Shown: positions 8,408-16,837 of the stretch, piece by piece
Numbering within the stretch: the stretch's first letter is position 1
How the letters are laid out: each line of letters begins with the position of its first letter
Program-made: the position numbers and the translations under genes
Assembly (NCBI RefSeq): GCF_003410055.1
Contig: NZ_QUZK01000054.1
Span: 1 to 37,797, forward strand
DNA: 37,797 nucleotides
Source of the DNA: Wenzhouxiangella sediminis
GTDB lineage: Bacteria; Pseudomonadota; Gammaproteobacteria; Xanthomonadales; Wenzhouxiangellaceae
Reading direction: 5' to 3'
The notes under the pieces: model-generated
Told to the model about the DNA's origin: nothing
The model's database searches: none
The model's input: the letters and a program-made list of their open reading frames with translations, nothing else

Positions 8408-9247
8408 ATGGAAAGCTTGCAAGAGTGGTACGCCAACCTCGAAACGGCGCAGATACTGGCCATCATCTGGAAGGTCGTCGGCGCGCTGCTGATCTTCATC
8501 ATCGGCCGCTGGGTCGCCAAGGCGGTGGTCGCGCTGGCCAACAAGGCGATGACCCGCAAACAGCTCGACGCCATGCTGGTCGCCTTCCTCGGCACCATCC
8601 TGTACTCGGCCCTGCTGCTGTGCGTGATCCTGGCCTCGATCAGTTACGTCGGGGTCGCCATCACGCCGCTGATCGCCATCCTTGGTGGCGCCGCCCTGGC
8701 GATCGGCCTGGCCCTGCAGAGCAGCCTGTCCAACTTCGCCTCGGGCGTCATGCTGGTCGGCTACCAGCCCTTCACCAAGGGGCACTTCGTCGAGGCCGGC
8801 GGCGTCTCGGGCACGGTCGAGCGCGTGGGCCTGTTCAACACCCAGCTCATCACGCCCGACAACCGCAACGTGATCGTGCCCAACGGCCAGATCACCTCGG
8901 CCCCGATCACCAACTACTCGGCCTTCGAAACGCGCCGCTGCGACCTGCTGATCGGCGTCGACTACGGCGACGACCTCAAGGTCGCCCGCGACACGATCTG
9001 GAAGGTCATCACCGGCCACGAGAAGGTTCTGAAGGACCCCGAGCCGGCCATCCTGGTCATGGACCTCGCCGACTCCAGCGTCAACTTCGCCGTGCGCCCC
9101 TGGGTGAACGCCGCGGACTACTGGGTGGTCAGGAGCGAACTGCTCGAGCAGATCAAGACCGAACTCGAAGCCGCCGGCTGCTCCATCCCGTTCCCCCAAC
9201 GAACGGTCCACCACGTCAACGACGGCAGCTCGGCCGGTTCGGACTAA
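8408..9247 (+). CDS. mscS: Small-conductance mechanosensitive channel MscS
   Basis: 279 residues, typical of the short MscS form. It has three N-terminal membrane segments (about 18-40, 55-80 and 88-112), the last being the Gly/Ala-rich pore helix (GGAALAIGLALQSSLSNFASG). A beta domain follows (ITPDNRNVIVPNGQI), then a C-terminal alpha/beta domain. It opens under membrane tension and releases solutes on hypo-osmotic shock. AGGGAGA (8396-8402) gives a good ribosome site 5-6 nt from the ATG. It stands alone in its transcription unit, with a palindromic repeat between it and the convergent NYN gene. Confidence 0.93.
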   Translation: MESLQEWYANLETAQILAIIWKVVGALLIFIIGRWVAKAVVALANKAMTRKQLDAMLVAFLGTILYSALLLCVILASISYVGVAITPLIAILGGAALAIGLALQSSLSNFASGVMLVGYQPFTKGHFVEAGGVSGTVERVGLFNTQLITPDNRNVIVPNGQITSAPITNYSAFETRRCDLLIGVDYGDDLKVARDTIWKVITGHEKVLKDPEPAILVMDLADSSVNFAVRPWVNAADYWVVRSELLEQIKTELEAAGCSIPFPQRTVHHVNDGSSAGSD

Positions 9248-9255
9248 GGAGCGTT

Positions 9256-9373
9256 CCAAAAAACCTAATAAACGCAAAGACGCGAAGACGCGAAGTTATC
9301 AAAAAAACACAATTCGTTTTGTTGGTTTCTTTGCGCCTTAGCGTCTTGGCGTTTTCAAGGTTTTGATTTTGAT
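9256..9373. repeat. ACGCAAAG palindromic element, short copy
   Basis: Left arm 9271-9295 (ACGCAAAG/ACGCGAAG units) and right arm 9329-9355 are imperfect inverted copies flanking an AT-rich centre. The outer AAACC...GGTTTT flanks are also inverted. It lies between two convergent genes, where a transcript would fold into a long hairpin. It looks like a gene-less member of the family of the 6750-7270 cassette. Confidence 0.75.
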
Positions 9374-9396
9374 GGCATGGCCCCTCTAAGGCCGAA

Positions 9397-10200
9397 TCAG
9401 TCCTCGGCCTTGATGGACTGGATGATGTAACCACCGGACTTCTCGTCCGGCTTGAGATCCAGCATTCCGGCCTTCTGGGCTTCCTCGAGCAGGTTGTTGA
9501 AGCTCTTGAAGCCATGGTAGGACTCACTGAAGCCCGGCTTGCGGCGCTTGAGTGCCTGCTTGACCATCGAGCCCCATACCTTTTCCTCGGCGTCGCGGTC
9601 GGCGAACAGCGCCTCGGCGGTTTCCAGCACCAGGTCGAAGGCCTCCTGCTTCTTGTCGTCGACGGGCTTTGCCGCAGCCGTCTTCTTTTTCTTCGAGGTC
9701 TTCTTCTTCGCCTGCTTCTGCGGCTTCTTGCGGATCAGGTCGTCGTAGAAGATGAACTCGTCGCAGTTGGCCAGCAGAAGGTCCGAGGTCGAACTCTTCA
9801 CGCCCACCCCGATCACCGTCTTGTTGTTCTCGCGCAGCTTCGAGACCAGCGGCGAGAAATCCGAGTCGCCGCTGAGCAGCACGAACGTGTCCACGTGCCC
9901 CTTGGTGTAGCACAGGTCGAGCGCGTCGACCACCATGCGGATGTCGGCCGAATTCTTGCCCGACATACGCACGTGCGGGATGTCGATCAGCTCGAAGGCC
10001 GCCTCGTGCATGGCCGGCTTGAACTCCCGGTAGCGCCCCCAGTCGCAATAGGCCTTCTTGACCACGATATTGCCCTTGAGCAGCAGCCGCTCGAGCACCC
10101 TGGCGATGTCGAATGCCTCGTAGCGCATATCGCGCACGCCCAGGGCGATGTTCTCGAAATCGCAGAAAACCGCCAGGTTGCGGGTCGGGTTGGATGTCAT
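9397..10200 (-). CDS. NYN domain (PIN-like) protein with Lys-rich linker and LOTUS/OST-HTH-like C-terminus
   Basis: 267 residues. The N-terminal NYN domain shows acidic residues expected for a PIN-like metal-dependent ribonuclease: Asp14 in FCDFEN, Asp86 and Asp92 in SADIRMVVD, and Asp112/Asp114 in SGDSDFSPL. A Lys-rich segment (about 155-185) then leads to a C-terminal region (about 190-262, VWGSMVKQALKRRKPGFSES...GGYIIQ) resembling an OST-HTH/LOTUS RNA-binding domain. A role in RNA turnover or quality control is inferred from these domains; the substrate is unknown. The ATG at 10200 has a CGAGG ribosome site about 7 nt upstream. It is divergent from the beta-helix gene at 10355. Confidence 0.88.
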   Translation of the reverse strand: MTSNPTRNLAVFCDFENIALGVRDMRYEAFDIARVLERLLLKGNIVVKKAYCDWGRYREFKPAMHEAAFELIDIPHVRMSGKNSADIRMVVDALDLCYTKGHVDTFVLLSGDSDFSPLVSKLRENNKTVIGVGVKSSTSDLLLANCDEFIFYDDLIRKKPQKQAKKKTSKKKKTAAAKPVDDKKQEAFDLVLETAEALFADRDAEEKVWGSMVKQALKRRKPGFSESYHGFKSFNNLLEEAQKAGMLDLKPDEKSGGYIIQSIKAED

Positions 10201-10269
10201 GCCGTTGCCTCGGTCATCGTTGGCTCAACTCGTTACTTTGGGGCATGGCGGGCCAAAAGGCAAAGGCGA

Positions 10270-10294
10270 ATTGGCCGCCGGCGCGGCGGCCAAT
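10270..10294. other. Perfect 11-bp inverted repeat in a divergent intergenic region
   Basis: ATTGGCCGCCG (10270-10280), GCG loop, CGGCGGCCAAT (10284-10294). It lies between the divergent NYN and beta-helix genes with no T-tract on either side. It could be an operator or a structured leader; function unknown. Confidence 0.7.
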
Positions 10295-10354
10295 GTGCGA
10301 GCAAGGCGGTCATCGGCATTGATCTCCCTATACCGACATCTTCAGGAGTGGATC

Positions 10355-11515
10355 ATGTTCGAGCCGATGACACGCATCATGCGCCTGGCCGCGTTGGCCC
10401 TTCTCGCAGCCTTGACACTCACCCCCGCATTGGCGTGGCCTGCCGTATTCTGCGTCCAGACCTCGGAGCAGCTGAGGCAGGCGATGACGACAGCCGGCTC
10501 CAACGGCCAGGACGACATCATCCGGATCCATTCGGGCACTTACCCGGCGCCGGCGCCGCAGCCGTTCATCTACAGCAGCGACGGCGCGTTCGATCTCGAC
10601 ATCTCGGGTGGCTGGTCGCCGGGGTTCGATGCGACGCCCTGCGTGTACAACGACGGCGAACCGGGAGACACGCTGCTCGACGGGGAGGGCAATCGACTGG
10701 TGATGTCGATTCAGGGACAGGCCGGTGAGGCGGGCGAGGTCCGGGTGCAGAACCTGACGATCGCCTCGGCGCTGGCGAGCCCGTCCAGCGGCGCCCTGAG
10801 CATCACGGGTCCGGCCAGCGGCTTCGGCGGCGAAATCCTGGTCGACCGCGTCAAGTTCAGCGGGAACCAGGGGCCGGCCGGCGGATCGGCGATTCGCATC
10901 ACCGGGGGCAACAAGGTCACCGTGCGCAATTCCATCTTTGCGTTCAACTCCACGGGGAACGGGCAAGGCGTCGTGTTTGCGTCGATGTCCGCCAGTGACC
11001 AGGGGTTCTACTTCATCAACAACTCGCTCACGTACAGCTTTCACGATGTCTCGTCGCCCAGCGCCACGACGACTTCGGGGCTCCACGTCAACCTCAACAA
11101 CGACGGCACGAGTCAGTCGCGCGCCTACATCGCGAACAATCTCTTCTGGGCCAACGAAACCGACGACACCTGGCTGGGCGGGGTTGGCACGACCTACGTC
11201 TACAACAACAACTTCTTCTTCGACCCACCCGCCAGCGACTTCAGCGATGGCAACATGTCGGTCGATCCGCAGCTGGTCCAGATCGGCGTTGATTTCACGC
11301 CGGCCGCCGGTTCACCACTGATCGACCAGGGACGCTCGCAGCCCACACCACCCTTCCCGGTCCCGCGCCCGTTCGAACTCGACTGGTCGTACGGCCTGCA
11401 GGACTTCGACGGCGGCGGCACCACTTCCCGCCTCGAGGGGGCGAATGTCGACATCGGCGCCGTGGAATCGCCGTTCAAACCGGATGGACTCTTTCAGGAC
11501 CGCTTCGAACCCTGA
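10355..11515 (+). CDS. Secreted right-handed beta-helix protein, choice-of-anchor Q-like, with C-terminal LFxDRF motif
   Basis: 386 residues. ATG at 10355 with AGGAG at 10344-10348; the frame is open further upstream, but only this start gives a signal peptide (hydrophobic LAALALLAALTLTPALA, cleavage near residue 28). The body is a parallel beta-helix with repeated short strands rich in Asn/Gly (for example VTVRNSIFAFNS, AYIANNLFWAN). The segment AGSPLIDQG...DFDGG...DIGAVES matches the end of choice-of-anchor Q domains, which in other bacteria precede varied C-terminal sorting signals. Here that position is held by PDGLFQDRFEP. No enzymatic residues are recognisable; it may be a surface or matrix protein. 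It converges on the kinase gene, with 17 bp between stops. Confidence 0.8.
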   Translation: MFEPMTRIMRLAALALLAALTLTPALAWPAVFCVQTSEQLRQAMTTAGSNGQDDIIRIHSGTYPAPAPQPFIYSSDGAFDLDISGGWSPGFDATPCVYNDGEPGDTLLDGEGNRLVMSIQGQAGEAGEVRVQNLTIASALASPSSGALSITGPASGFGGEILVDRVKFSGNQGPAGGSAIRITGGNKVTVRNSIFAFNSTGNGQGVVFASMSASDQGFYFINNSLTYSFHDVSSPSATTTSGLHVNLNNDGTSQSRAYIANNLFWANETDDTWLGGVGTTYVYNNNFFFDPPASDFSDGNMSVDPQLVQIGVDFTPAAGSPLIDQGRSQPTPPFPVPRPFELDWSYGLQDFDGGGTTSRLEGANVDIGAVESPFKPDGLFQDRFEP

Positions 11516-11532
11516 GACGGCGAAATAAGCGG

Positions 11533-14103
11533 TCACTCGGGCGCCAGAAGCGCCCGCGCCCTGAGGGTGTCGGGATGGTCTTCGCCGAAGGTCTCGACAT
11601 GGCGCTGCAGCAACGCGTCGACCGCTTCCGCCGAAAGCCGGCCCGGCGAGAACTGCCGCAGGGCGGCGGCACGATGACGTCCGGCCAGCAGCGTGAACGG
11701 ATGCCCGGCACCCAGCTGACCATCGAGCGCCGCGTAGGCGCGATCGTGCAGTTCGACGGCTTCCTCGCCCCGGCCCAGCCCGCCCAGCGCCACGGCCAGG
11801 TTGTCCATGCTCAACAGGGTGAACGCGTGCGTCTCCCCGAGCGCGGCGGCCTTCTTCTCCAGCGTCAGGCTCGCCAGCGCCGCCGCCGCCTCGAAACGCC
11901 CCTGCTGGTTCATCAGCTCGGCCAGATTGTATTCGAGCTTGAGCACGTTGAGGTTGTTCTCGCCCCACTGCGCCGTGGCAAAGTCCATGGCTTCGCGAAT
12001 CATCGCTTCGCCGCGCGCCTGCTCGCCCGTGGCATTGAGCACGTTGGCCAGGTTCATCGACACGCCCAGCCGCTGCTCGGCGGAGGCGATGTCGGGATTT
12101 TCCAGCATGAGCTCACGGGCACGTACCAGACTCTCACGAGACGCCTCGAGCTGCCCCGCCTCGCGCTGGATGCCGGACAGGTTGATCAGGCTCTCCAGGT
12201 ACTCCTGTGATCGTTCGCCGAAGATCCGCGCCTGAAGATCCAGCACGTCCCCGGCCGCCTCGATGGCCGCTTCCCACTGCCCCAGGTGGGTGTAGTTCAG
12301 CGCCAGGTTGCTCAAGGCCGAGGCGCGGTTGATCGGCCGCGACCGTGGAAAACGGTCCAGCCAGTCCAAGGCCTCTTTAGCGGTTTCGACCGCCTGGTCG
12401 TAGCGACCCTGCATCCGGTAGAGGTTGGCCCGCGCCTGGAGGATTTCGTAACCGAAATGCCGCGTGGCCGTTTCCGGCGCGGGCACCTCGGCAAAATAGG
12501 TGTCGAGCAGATCCTCGGCTTCGTCATAGCGACCGAGCGAGAGGCGATTGGTGATCTGGTAGATACGAGCCCACCGGACTTGCCGGTCGCTCTCGCCCAG
12601 CACTGTCGAGTTTCGGGCGAGGAAGTCTTCGGCAATGGCGATGCTCTCATCGTGCCGATCGTCCAGCTCCAACGCGCGCGCGGCCTGCAGTGTGAGGCCG
12701 CGCTCGATCTCCGGCAACGGACGCTCGAGTTCCTTCATGGCCTTACGCGCAATGGCGATCTGCTCCTCGGCGCGATGAGGCATCCGAAGCGTGTTGAAAG
12801 ATTCGGCCAGCACTCGGTGAACCACGGCTCGCGCCGCCGGCTGATCCGCCAAGGAGGGCATAACGTCATCAGCGGCTTTGAGTAACATCTCCTCGACTTT
12901 GAGGTCGCGAACTCGACCGGTCGTCGAGGGCGATGCCAGTGCGCGCTGGAGAAACTCGTTGACCGCGGCGTTATTGCGTTGTTCGCGCTCGGCCTCGATG
13001 CGAGCTTCGTTGGCGCGATAGAACCCCATGCTCGTCAGCGTCAGCCCGAGCACCAGCAGCACGGCGATGCTGGCCAGAGCGGCCAAACGAAAGCGCCGCT
13101 GCGGCGCCGCGCGGATCGAGCGGACTCGCTCGATGACTTCCTCCGGACGGATACGGTCGCCGGGCTTGCGACGCATCAAGGCGTCGACCAGGCGCGCCAC
13201 GCGTCGATCCAGGCCGGCATGCCCGACCGCCGAGGCCGGCTGCCTTCCTGCCTCGTGGAACGCCTGCAATCCCTTCCAGTCCCCGGCTTGCACGGGTGCT
13301 TCACCGGTCAACACGCGATAGAGCGTGGCACCCAGCGAATAAAGGTCGGACTCGGGTGTCGGCGGGGCGCCCAGGACAACCTCCGGCGCCATGTACAGCG
13401 GCGTGCCGGACGTCATCGCCGGCCCGCCCTGCGCCCGGCGCTGGTCGAGACTGGCGCCGAAATCCATCAGGATCCACTCGCCCGAAGCGTCGCGCATGAT
13501 GTTGGAAGGCTTGACGTCGCCGTGGACCAGCCCGGCGCCGTGCACCGCCTGCAAGGCCAGGGCGAGCGACTCGACGAGTTCCAGCACGGCATCAAGTCGC
13601 TCGAAAGATTCGCGGTATCGCTCGTCGTGCGCGGTATGACCGACGATGAGGTCCGTCCACAAGCCCGGCCGACCCTCGTGCACCGCCGCACCGTGCACCG
13701 CCAGGACATTGCGGTGGCGCACCAAAGCGAGCTGCCGCGCCTCGTGGATGAACAGCTGGGACTGGAAAGGCCGGCCGCGTTCGCTCTTGAGCAGCTTGAG
13801 CGCGACGTCCCGGTCGAGCGTGCGGTCGTAGGCGCGATAGACCTCGCCGAAACTGCCCTCCCCCAGCCGTTCCAGTACCTGCAGATGCCCCCAGTCGAAC
13901 AGGACATCCGCGGCGTCGGGTCCGCTGCCGTTGTCGCGCTCGCCGCCATGGAGCAGGAAAAGCTGCTCGATCTGGCGCAGCCGCTCGGCCACGCGGGAAT
14001 CCTCCAGACGCCCCGCAGATTCTTCCAGCGACTCGCTCGAACCGGTCAGGCGCTCGAGGATGCGCCGCGCCCGGCCGCCGGCCGGGTCCTTGTCCCGGCT
14101 CAC
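11533..14103 (-). CDS. Membrane Ser/Thr protein kinase with C-terminal TPR repeats
   Basis: 856 residues, GTG start at 14103 overlapping the sigma factor stop (GTGA), so translation is probably coupled. The kinase domain spans about 73-330: GEGSFG loop (81-86), Lys103, catalytic HGDVKPSN (194-201), DFG (214-216) and APE (239-241). The Arg before the catalytic Asp is replaced by Gly, giving a non-RD kinase that may not need activation-loop phosphorylation. One membrane segment (about 337-361) follows. A long alpha-helical part (about 370-856) has TPR-type repeats (for example ALSNLALNYTHLGQWEAAIEAA), probably periplasmic. Sigma-kinase pairs of this sort are known from EcfP/PknT in Vibrio, where the kinase activates the sigma factor by phosphorylation; a similar role here is inference. 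Confidence 0.9.
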   Translation of the reverse strand: MSRDKDPAGGRARRILERLTGSSESLEESAGRLEDSRVAERLRQIEQLFLLHGGERDNGSGPDAADVLFDWGHLQVLERLGEGSFGEVYRAYDRTLDRDVALKLLKSERGRPFQSQLFIHEARQLALVRHRNVLAVHGAAVHEGRPGLWTDLIVGHTAHDERYRESFERLDAVLELVESLALALQAVHGAGLVHGDVKPSNIMRDASGEWILMDFGASLDQRRAQGGPAMTSGTPLYMAPEVVLGAPPTPESDLYSLGATLYRVLTGEAPVQAGDWKGLQAFHEAGRQPASAVGHAGLDRRVARLVDALMRRKPGDRIRPEEVIERVRSIRAAPQRRFRLAALASIAVLLVLGLTLTSMGFYRANEARIEAEREQRNNAAVNEFLQRALASPSTTGRVRDLKVEEMLLKAADDVMPSLADQPAARAVVHRVLAESFNTLRMPHRAEEQIAIARKAMKELERPLPEIERGLTLQAARALELDDRHDESIAIAEDFLARNSTVLGESDRQVRWARIYQITNRLSLGRYDEAEDLLDTYFAEVPAPETATRHFGYEILQARANLYRMQGRYDQAVETAKEALDWLDRFPRSRPINRASALSNLALNYTHLGQWEAAIEAAGDVLDLQARIFGERSQEYLESLINLSGIQREAGQLEASRESLVRARELMLENPDIASAEQRLGVSMNLANVLNATGEQARGEAMIREAMDFATAQWGENNLNVLKLEYNLAELMNQQGRFEAAAALASLTLEKKAAALGETHAFTLLSMDNLAVALGGLGRGEEAVELHDRAYAALDGQLGAGHPFTLLAGRHRAAALRQFSPGRLSAEAVDALLQRHVETFGEDHPDTLRARALLAPE

Positions 14104-14666
14104 TTCATCGCCTCGGCCAGCTGGACCAGCGAGCGCGAGACCAGCATGCGCGCGCTGTTGGCCGAAGGCGTATCGGTCGCCATCGCGATCTCGGGAAAGG
14201 AATAGCCGAATTCGACTCTGAGCATCACGGCCTCCCGGGCCTTGTCCGTCAGGGTCATCAATGCCGCTTCGTACCGTTCCAGCACATCCAGGCCGATGAC
14301 CTCACCCAGGATGGAGGCCTCGGGATCGGCCGGCTCGAGCTCGGCATCCTGCAGGCCGTGGCGATTGCGACGCGTGACGCGCCGGATCTCCATGCGGATG
14401 TTGTTGAGCAGGATCTTGCGCAGGTAGGCCAGGAAAGCGCCCTCGCGCAGCGCGTCGAAGTCGTCGACGCGGTCGAGGGCGCTGATCAGCGCGGTCTGGA
14501 CCAGGTCCTGCGTCTCGGAGAGATCACGGGCGTAGTCGGGCAGCCGGCCGTGGGCCCAGCGAGTGAGAACAGGAAGGAAATGCCGACACAAGCGCTCCCG
14601 CGCCTGCTCGTCGCCATCGGAAACCTGCTGCAGCAACGACGCCGTCGACTCCAGGGTCCGATCCAT
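14100..14666 (-). CDS. ECF-type sigma-70 factor paired with a Ser/Thr kinase
   Basis: 188 residues, ATG at 14666. Region 2 lies at about 12-90 with the helix ETQDLVQTALISALDRVDDF (51-70). Region 4 lies at about 130-188 with the helix-turn-helix (EFGYSFPEIAMATDTPSANSARMLVSRS). No anti-sigma factor gene is present; the downstream gene is a transmembrane kinase overlapping by 4 nt. In many ECF factors the position after DLVQ is Asp or Glu; here it is Thr58. In the EcfP class a phosphorylated Thr in region 2.2 replaces missing negative charge, so Thr58 is a candidate target. Such factors usually control a few genes including their own, but no target promoter could be identified here. Confidence 0.9.
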   Translation of the reverse strand: MDRTLESTASLLQQVSDGDEQARERLCRHFLPVLTRWAHGRLPDYARDLSETQDLVQTALISALDRVDDFDALREGAFLAYLRKILLNNIRMEIRRVTRRNRHGLQDAELEPADPEASILGEVIGLDVLERYEAALMTLTDKAREAVMLRVEFGYSFPEIAMATDTPSANSARMLVSRSLVQLAEAMK

Positions 14667-14697
14667 GGGACACGCTCTGAACGATCACCAGAATCCG

Positions 14698-14726
14698 AGT
14701 ATAGACCCCACAAACGAAGGCGCCAA
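14698..14726 (-). promoter_or_regulatory. Predicted promoter of the sigma-kinase operon
   Basis: On the minus strand TTGGCG (14726-14721), 17 bp, TATACT (14703-14698), about 32 bp before the start. The -35 box falls inside the CCCGG module, in its conserved GGCGCCAA spacer. Confidence 0.5.
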
Positions 14727-14854
14727 CCGACGGAAGGCCCCGGATTGACGGGAAACATCCCGTAATCCCGGCCGCAGCGCAGCGGAGAGCCGGGACCTCC
14801 CCACCGAAGGCGCCAGCGCCAGAGAAGGCCCCGAATCAAGCCCGGGGCGACGAG
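14713..14854. repeat. CCCGG module dimer (left module partial)
   Basis: Carries the same dimer junction as 8111-8284 (GGATTGACGGGA...TCCCG, then a GCGCAGCGGAGAG segment), followed by a full module. It fills the gap between the sigma factor promoter and the end of the DUF2207 gene. Nothing else is seen in this gap. Confidence 0.8.
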
Positions 14855-14897
14855 CTATTCCGCTTTTCCAAAACCCGGAACCCCTTCTCGGATTGGC

Positions 14898-16805
14898 TTA
14901 CCAACCACCCCCACCACCGCCTCCACCACCACCGCCGGAGAAGCCCCCGCCCCCGCTACCGGAGCTCGACCCCGGCGCGGACGAAGCCGACGCCGTGGCG
15001 CTGGCGAGACTCGATCCGAGCGCGCTGCCCAGGCCGGCGGCCGTCAACTGCCCGTTGCTGAGGGTGGCCGGATACCAGGGCCGCGACTGCGCGCTGCCCG
15101 CCTGCGCGGCCGCCTCGATCTCGGCGGCAAAGCGCTCCGCCCAGGTATCGGCCGCGTCCAGCGCCACCGCATAGGGCAGCAGGCGCTCGAACTCCTCGAA
15201 GGTCTGCGGAGGCGCGTCGGCGTGGCGCTGCTCGATGTCGTCGCGCTCGGCAACCGTCAGGTACAGGCGCAACCCCTCGACCTGGTCGAGCAGCTTGCGC
15301 CCGCGCAGGGTCGGCGCCCGCATCCAGCTCCAGAACAGGCCGTTGACGATGCCGATGGCCACGACCATCACACCCGGAATCCAGCCGATCGTCATGCCGA
15401 AATAGCCCAGCACGAAGACGGACGCCGCGGCGAACGGGATACTGAATGCCGTCATCACGATCGCGCCGATCAGGTCGGTCACGCCGTCGAGATCGCGCCA
15501 GCTTCTGTAGACCCGCATCAGCAAGACCGCCGTGCCCAGGTTCCAGATCGCCTGGTGCGCAGCCAGGAATCCGGCAACGAACTTCTTCTCGCCCGGCAGG
15601 CTCAACACCATGGCCACGAGCGTGACGATCGAAATCAGAATGCCCGGAATCACCCACCAGCGATTGAGCTTGAAGTAACGGCCCTCCATGCGGCCCGACA
15701 GCGCCTTTTCGTGCGCTTTCAGCGCGGCGCTGATGTCCTTGTGATTGGACTGCTCGAACACCATCCGGTCGCCGGGCCCGTCGAGCAGGCTGGTGAGCAA
15801 CTTGCGCTCGGTGGCCGACTCGGTCTCGCCGTCGAGCCGCTCGGCCACGTAGTCGTCACTGCTGTCCTTGTCGAGTTTGAGCGCGCCCTTGACCGCCAGG
15901 CTGACCAGCGCGGCGGCCAGGCAGGTCTTGTCGTAGCCCATCTTCCAGACGTAGCGCAGCATCGCCGGCGAGTAGCCTTCCGGCGGGTCGTAGAGCGGGT
16001 AGACCGCGCCGCCGTCGGGGTCGCGCCCCACGCGATGCCAGGCGAACAGGTACCAGAGCACCACCACCAGCGTGCCGACGGCGCCGATGACCGCCACCTG
16101 GTTGTCCCGCAATCGCTTCTGGCGCTTTTCCGCCGCGGTGGGCTCGCGCACCAGACCCTTGGGGAACCCCACCGCGATCGTCAGACCCTCGCGGGGTGCC
16201 AGAGAGCGCGTCGTCTCGAAACGGACCTGGCTGCCGCTGACGACTTCGCCGACGGCAGCGTCGCCCTTCTCGCCCTGGCGGCCGGTATAGGCATCCAGGC
16301 GCAAGTCATCCGGCGAAGCACCCGGCGGCAGGTTCACGACCGCGCTTGCACGCTCGATCGGGAAGCCCCAGGCATTGCCGGTCACGTTCCAGTACAGCTC
16401 GTCGAAATCCTCGAAGAAACCGATCTGCCAGCCGGTTCGATAAACGAGCGTAAAGGTATGCTCACCGGTCTCGAGCGTGCGGCCCTCGCTGCCCATGTAA
16501 ATGCGAACGCCGTTGCTGATCGACTCGACACGACGATCTTCCAGCTCGCCGTTGCGCCTGACGCTGACCAGCTCGAAGGGCACGGTCACGCGCTCCCCGC
16601 CCCGCGTTTCGTAAAGCGTCGGAAAGTCGCGGTAGATGCCTCGCCGGATATCACGACCCTCTGCAACGACCGTGATCTCCTCGGTGACCTCCAGTTCCCC
16701 GGAAGGCTTCACTTCGACAGTGCTGGCGAACTCGACGATGCGCTCTTCGGCAAACACCGCCAGCGACCACAACGACAGCAGGATCAGCAACAACCCACGC
16801 TTCAT
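14898..16805 (-). CDS. DUF2207 domain membrane protein with Gly-rich C-terminus
   Basis: 635 residues, ATG at 16805 with GGGAG about 6 nt upstream. Signal peptide 1-19 (cleavage near VFA-EE). An exported DUF2207 domain follows (about 20-215; DIRRGIYRDFPT and YWNVTGNAWGFPIE are typical). Then come a membrane segment (about 237-257), a cytoplasmic region, and a cluster of hydrophobic segments (about 385-500). The protein ends in a poly-Gly stretch closing with Trp, usual for this family. Function is unknown. The family commonly accompanies LemA, whose gene lies 32 bp upstream in the same direction, so the two are likely cotranscribed and act at the envelope. Confidence 0.88.
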   Translation of the reverse strand: MKRGLLLILLSLWSLAVFAEERIVEFASTVEVKPSGELEVTEEITVVAEGRDIRRGIYRDFPTLYETRGGERVTVPFELVSVRRNGELEDRRVESISNGVRIYMGSEGRTLETGEHTFTLVYRTGWQIGFFEDFDELYWNVTGNAWGFPIERASAVVNLPPGASPDDLRLDAYTGRQGEKGDAAVGEVVSGSQVRFETTRSLAPREGLTIAVGFPKGLVREPTAAEKRQKRLRDNQVAVIGAVGTLVVVLWYLFAWHRVGRDPDGGAVYPLYDPPEGYSPAMLRYVWKMGYDKTCLAAALVSLAVKGALKLDKDSSDDYVAERLDGETESATERKLLTSLLDGPGDRMVFEQSNHKDISAALKAHEKALSGRMEGRYFKLNRWWVIPGILISIVTLVAMVLSLPGEKKFVAGFLAAHQAIWNLGTAVLLMRVYRSWRDLDGVTDLIGAIVMTAFSIPFAAASVFVLGYFGMTIGWIPGVMVVAIGIVNGLFWSWMRAPTLRGRKLLDQVEGLRLYLTVAERDDIEQRHADAPPQTFEEFERLLPYAVALDAADTWAERFAAEIEAAAQAGSAQSRPWYPATLSNGQLTAAGLGSALGSSLASATASASSAPGSSSGSGGGGFSGGGGGGGGGGGW

Positions 16806-16837
16806 CGGATACTCCCTTGTCTTTCGTTTCTTGTTGT

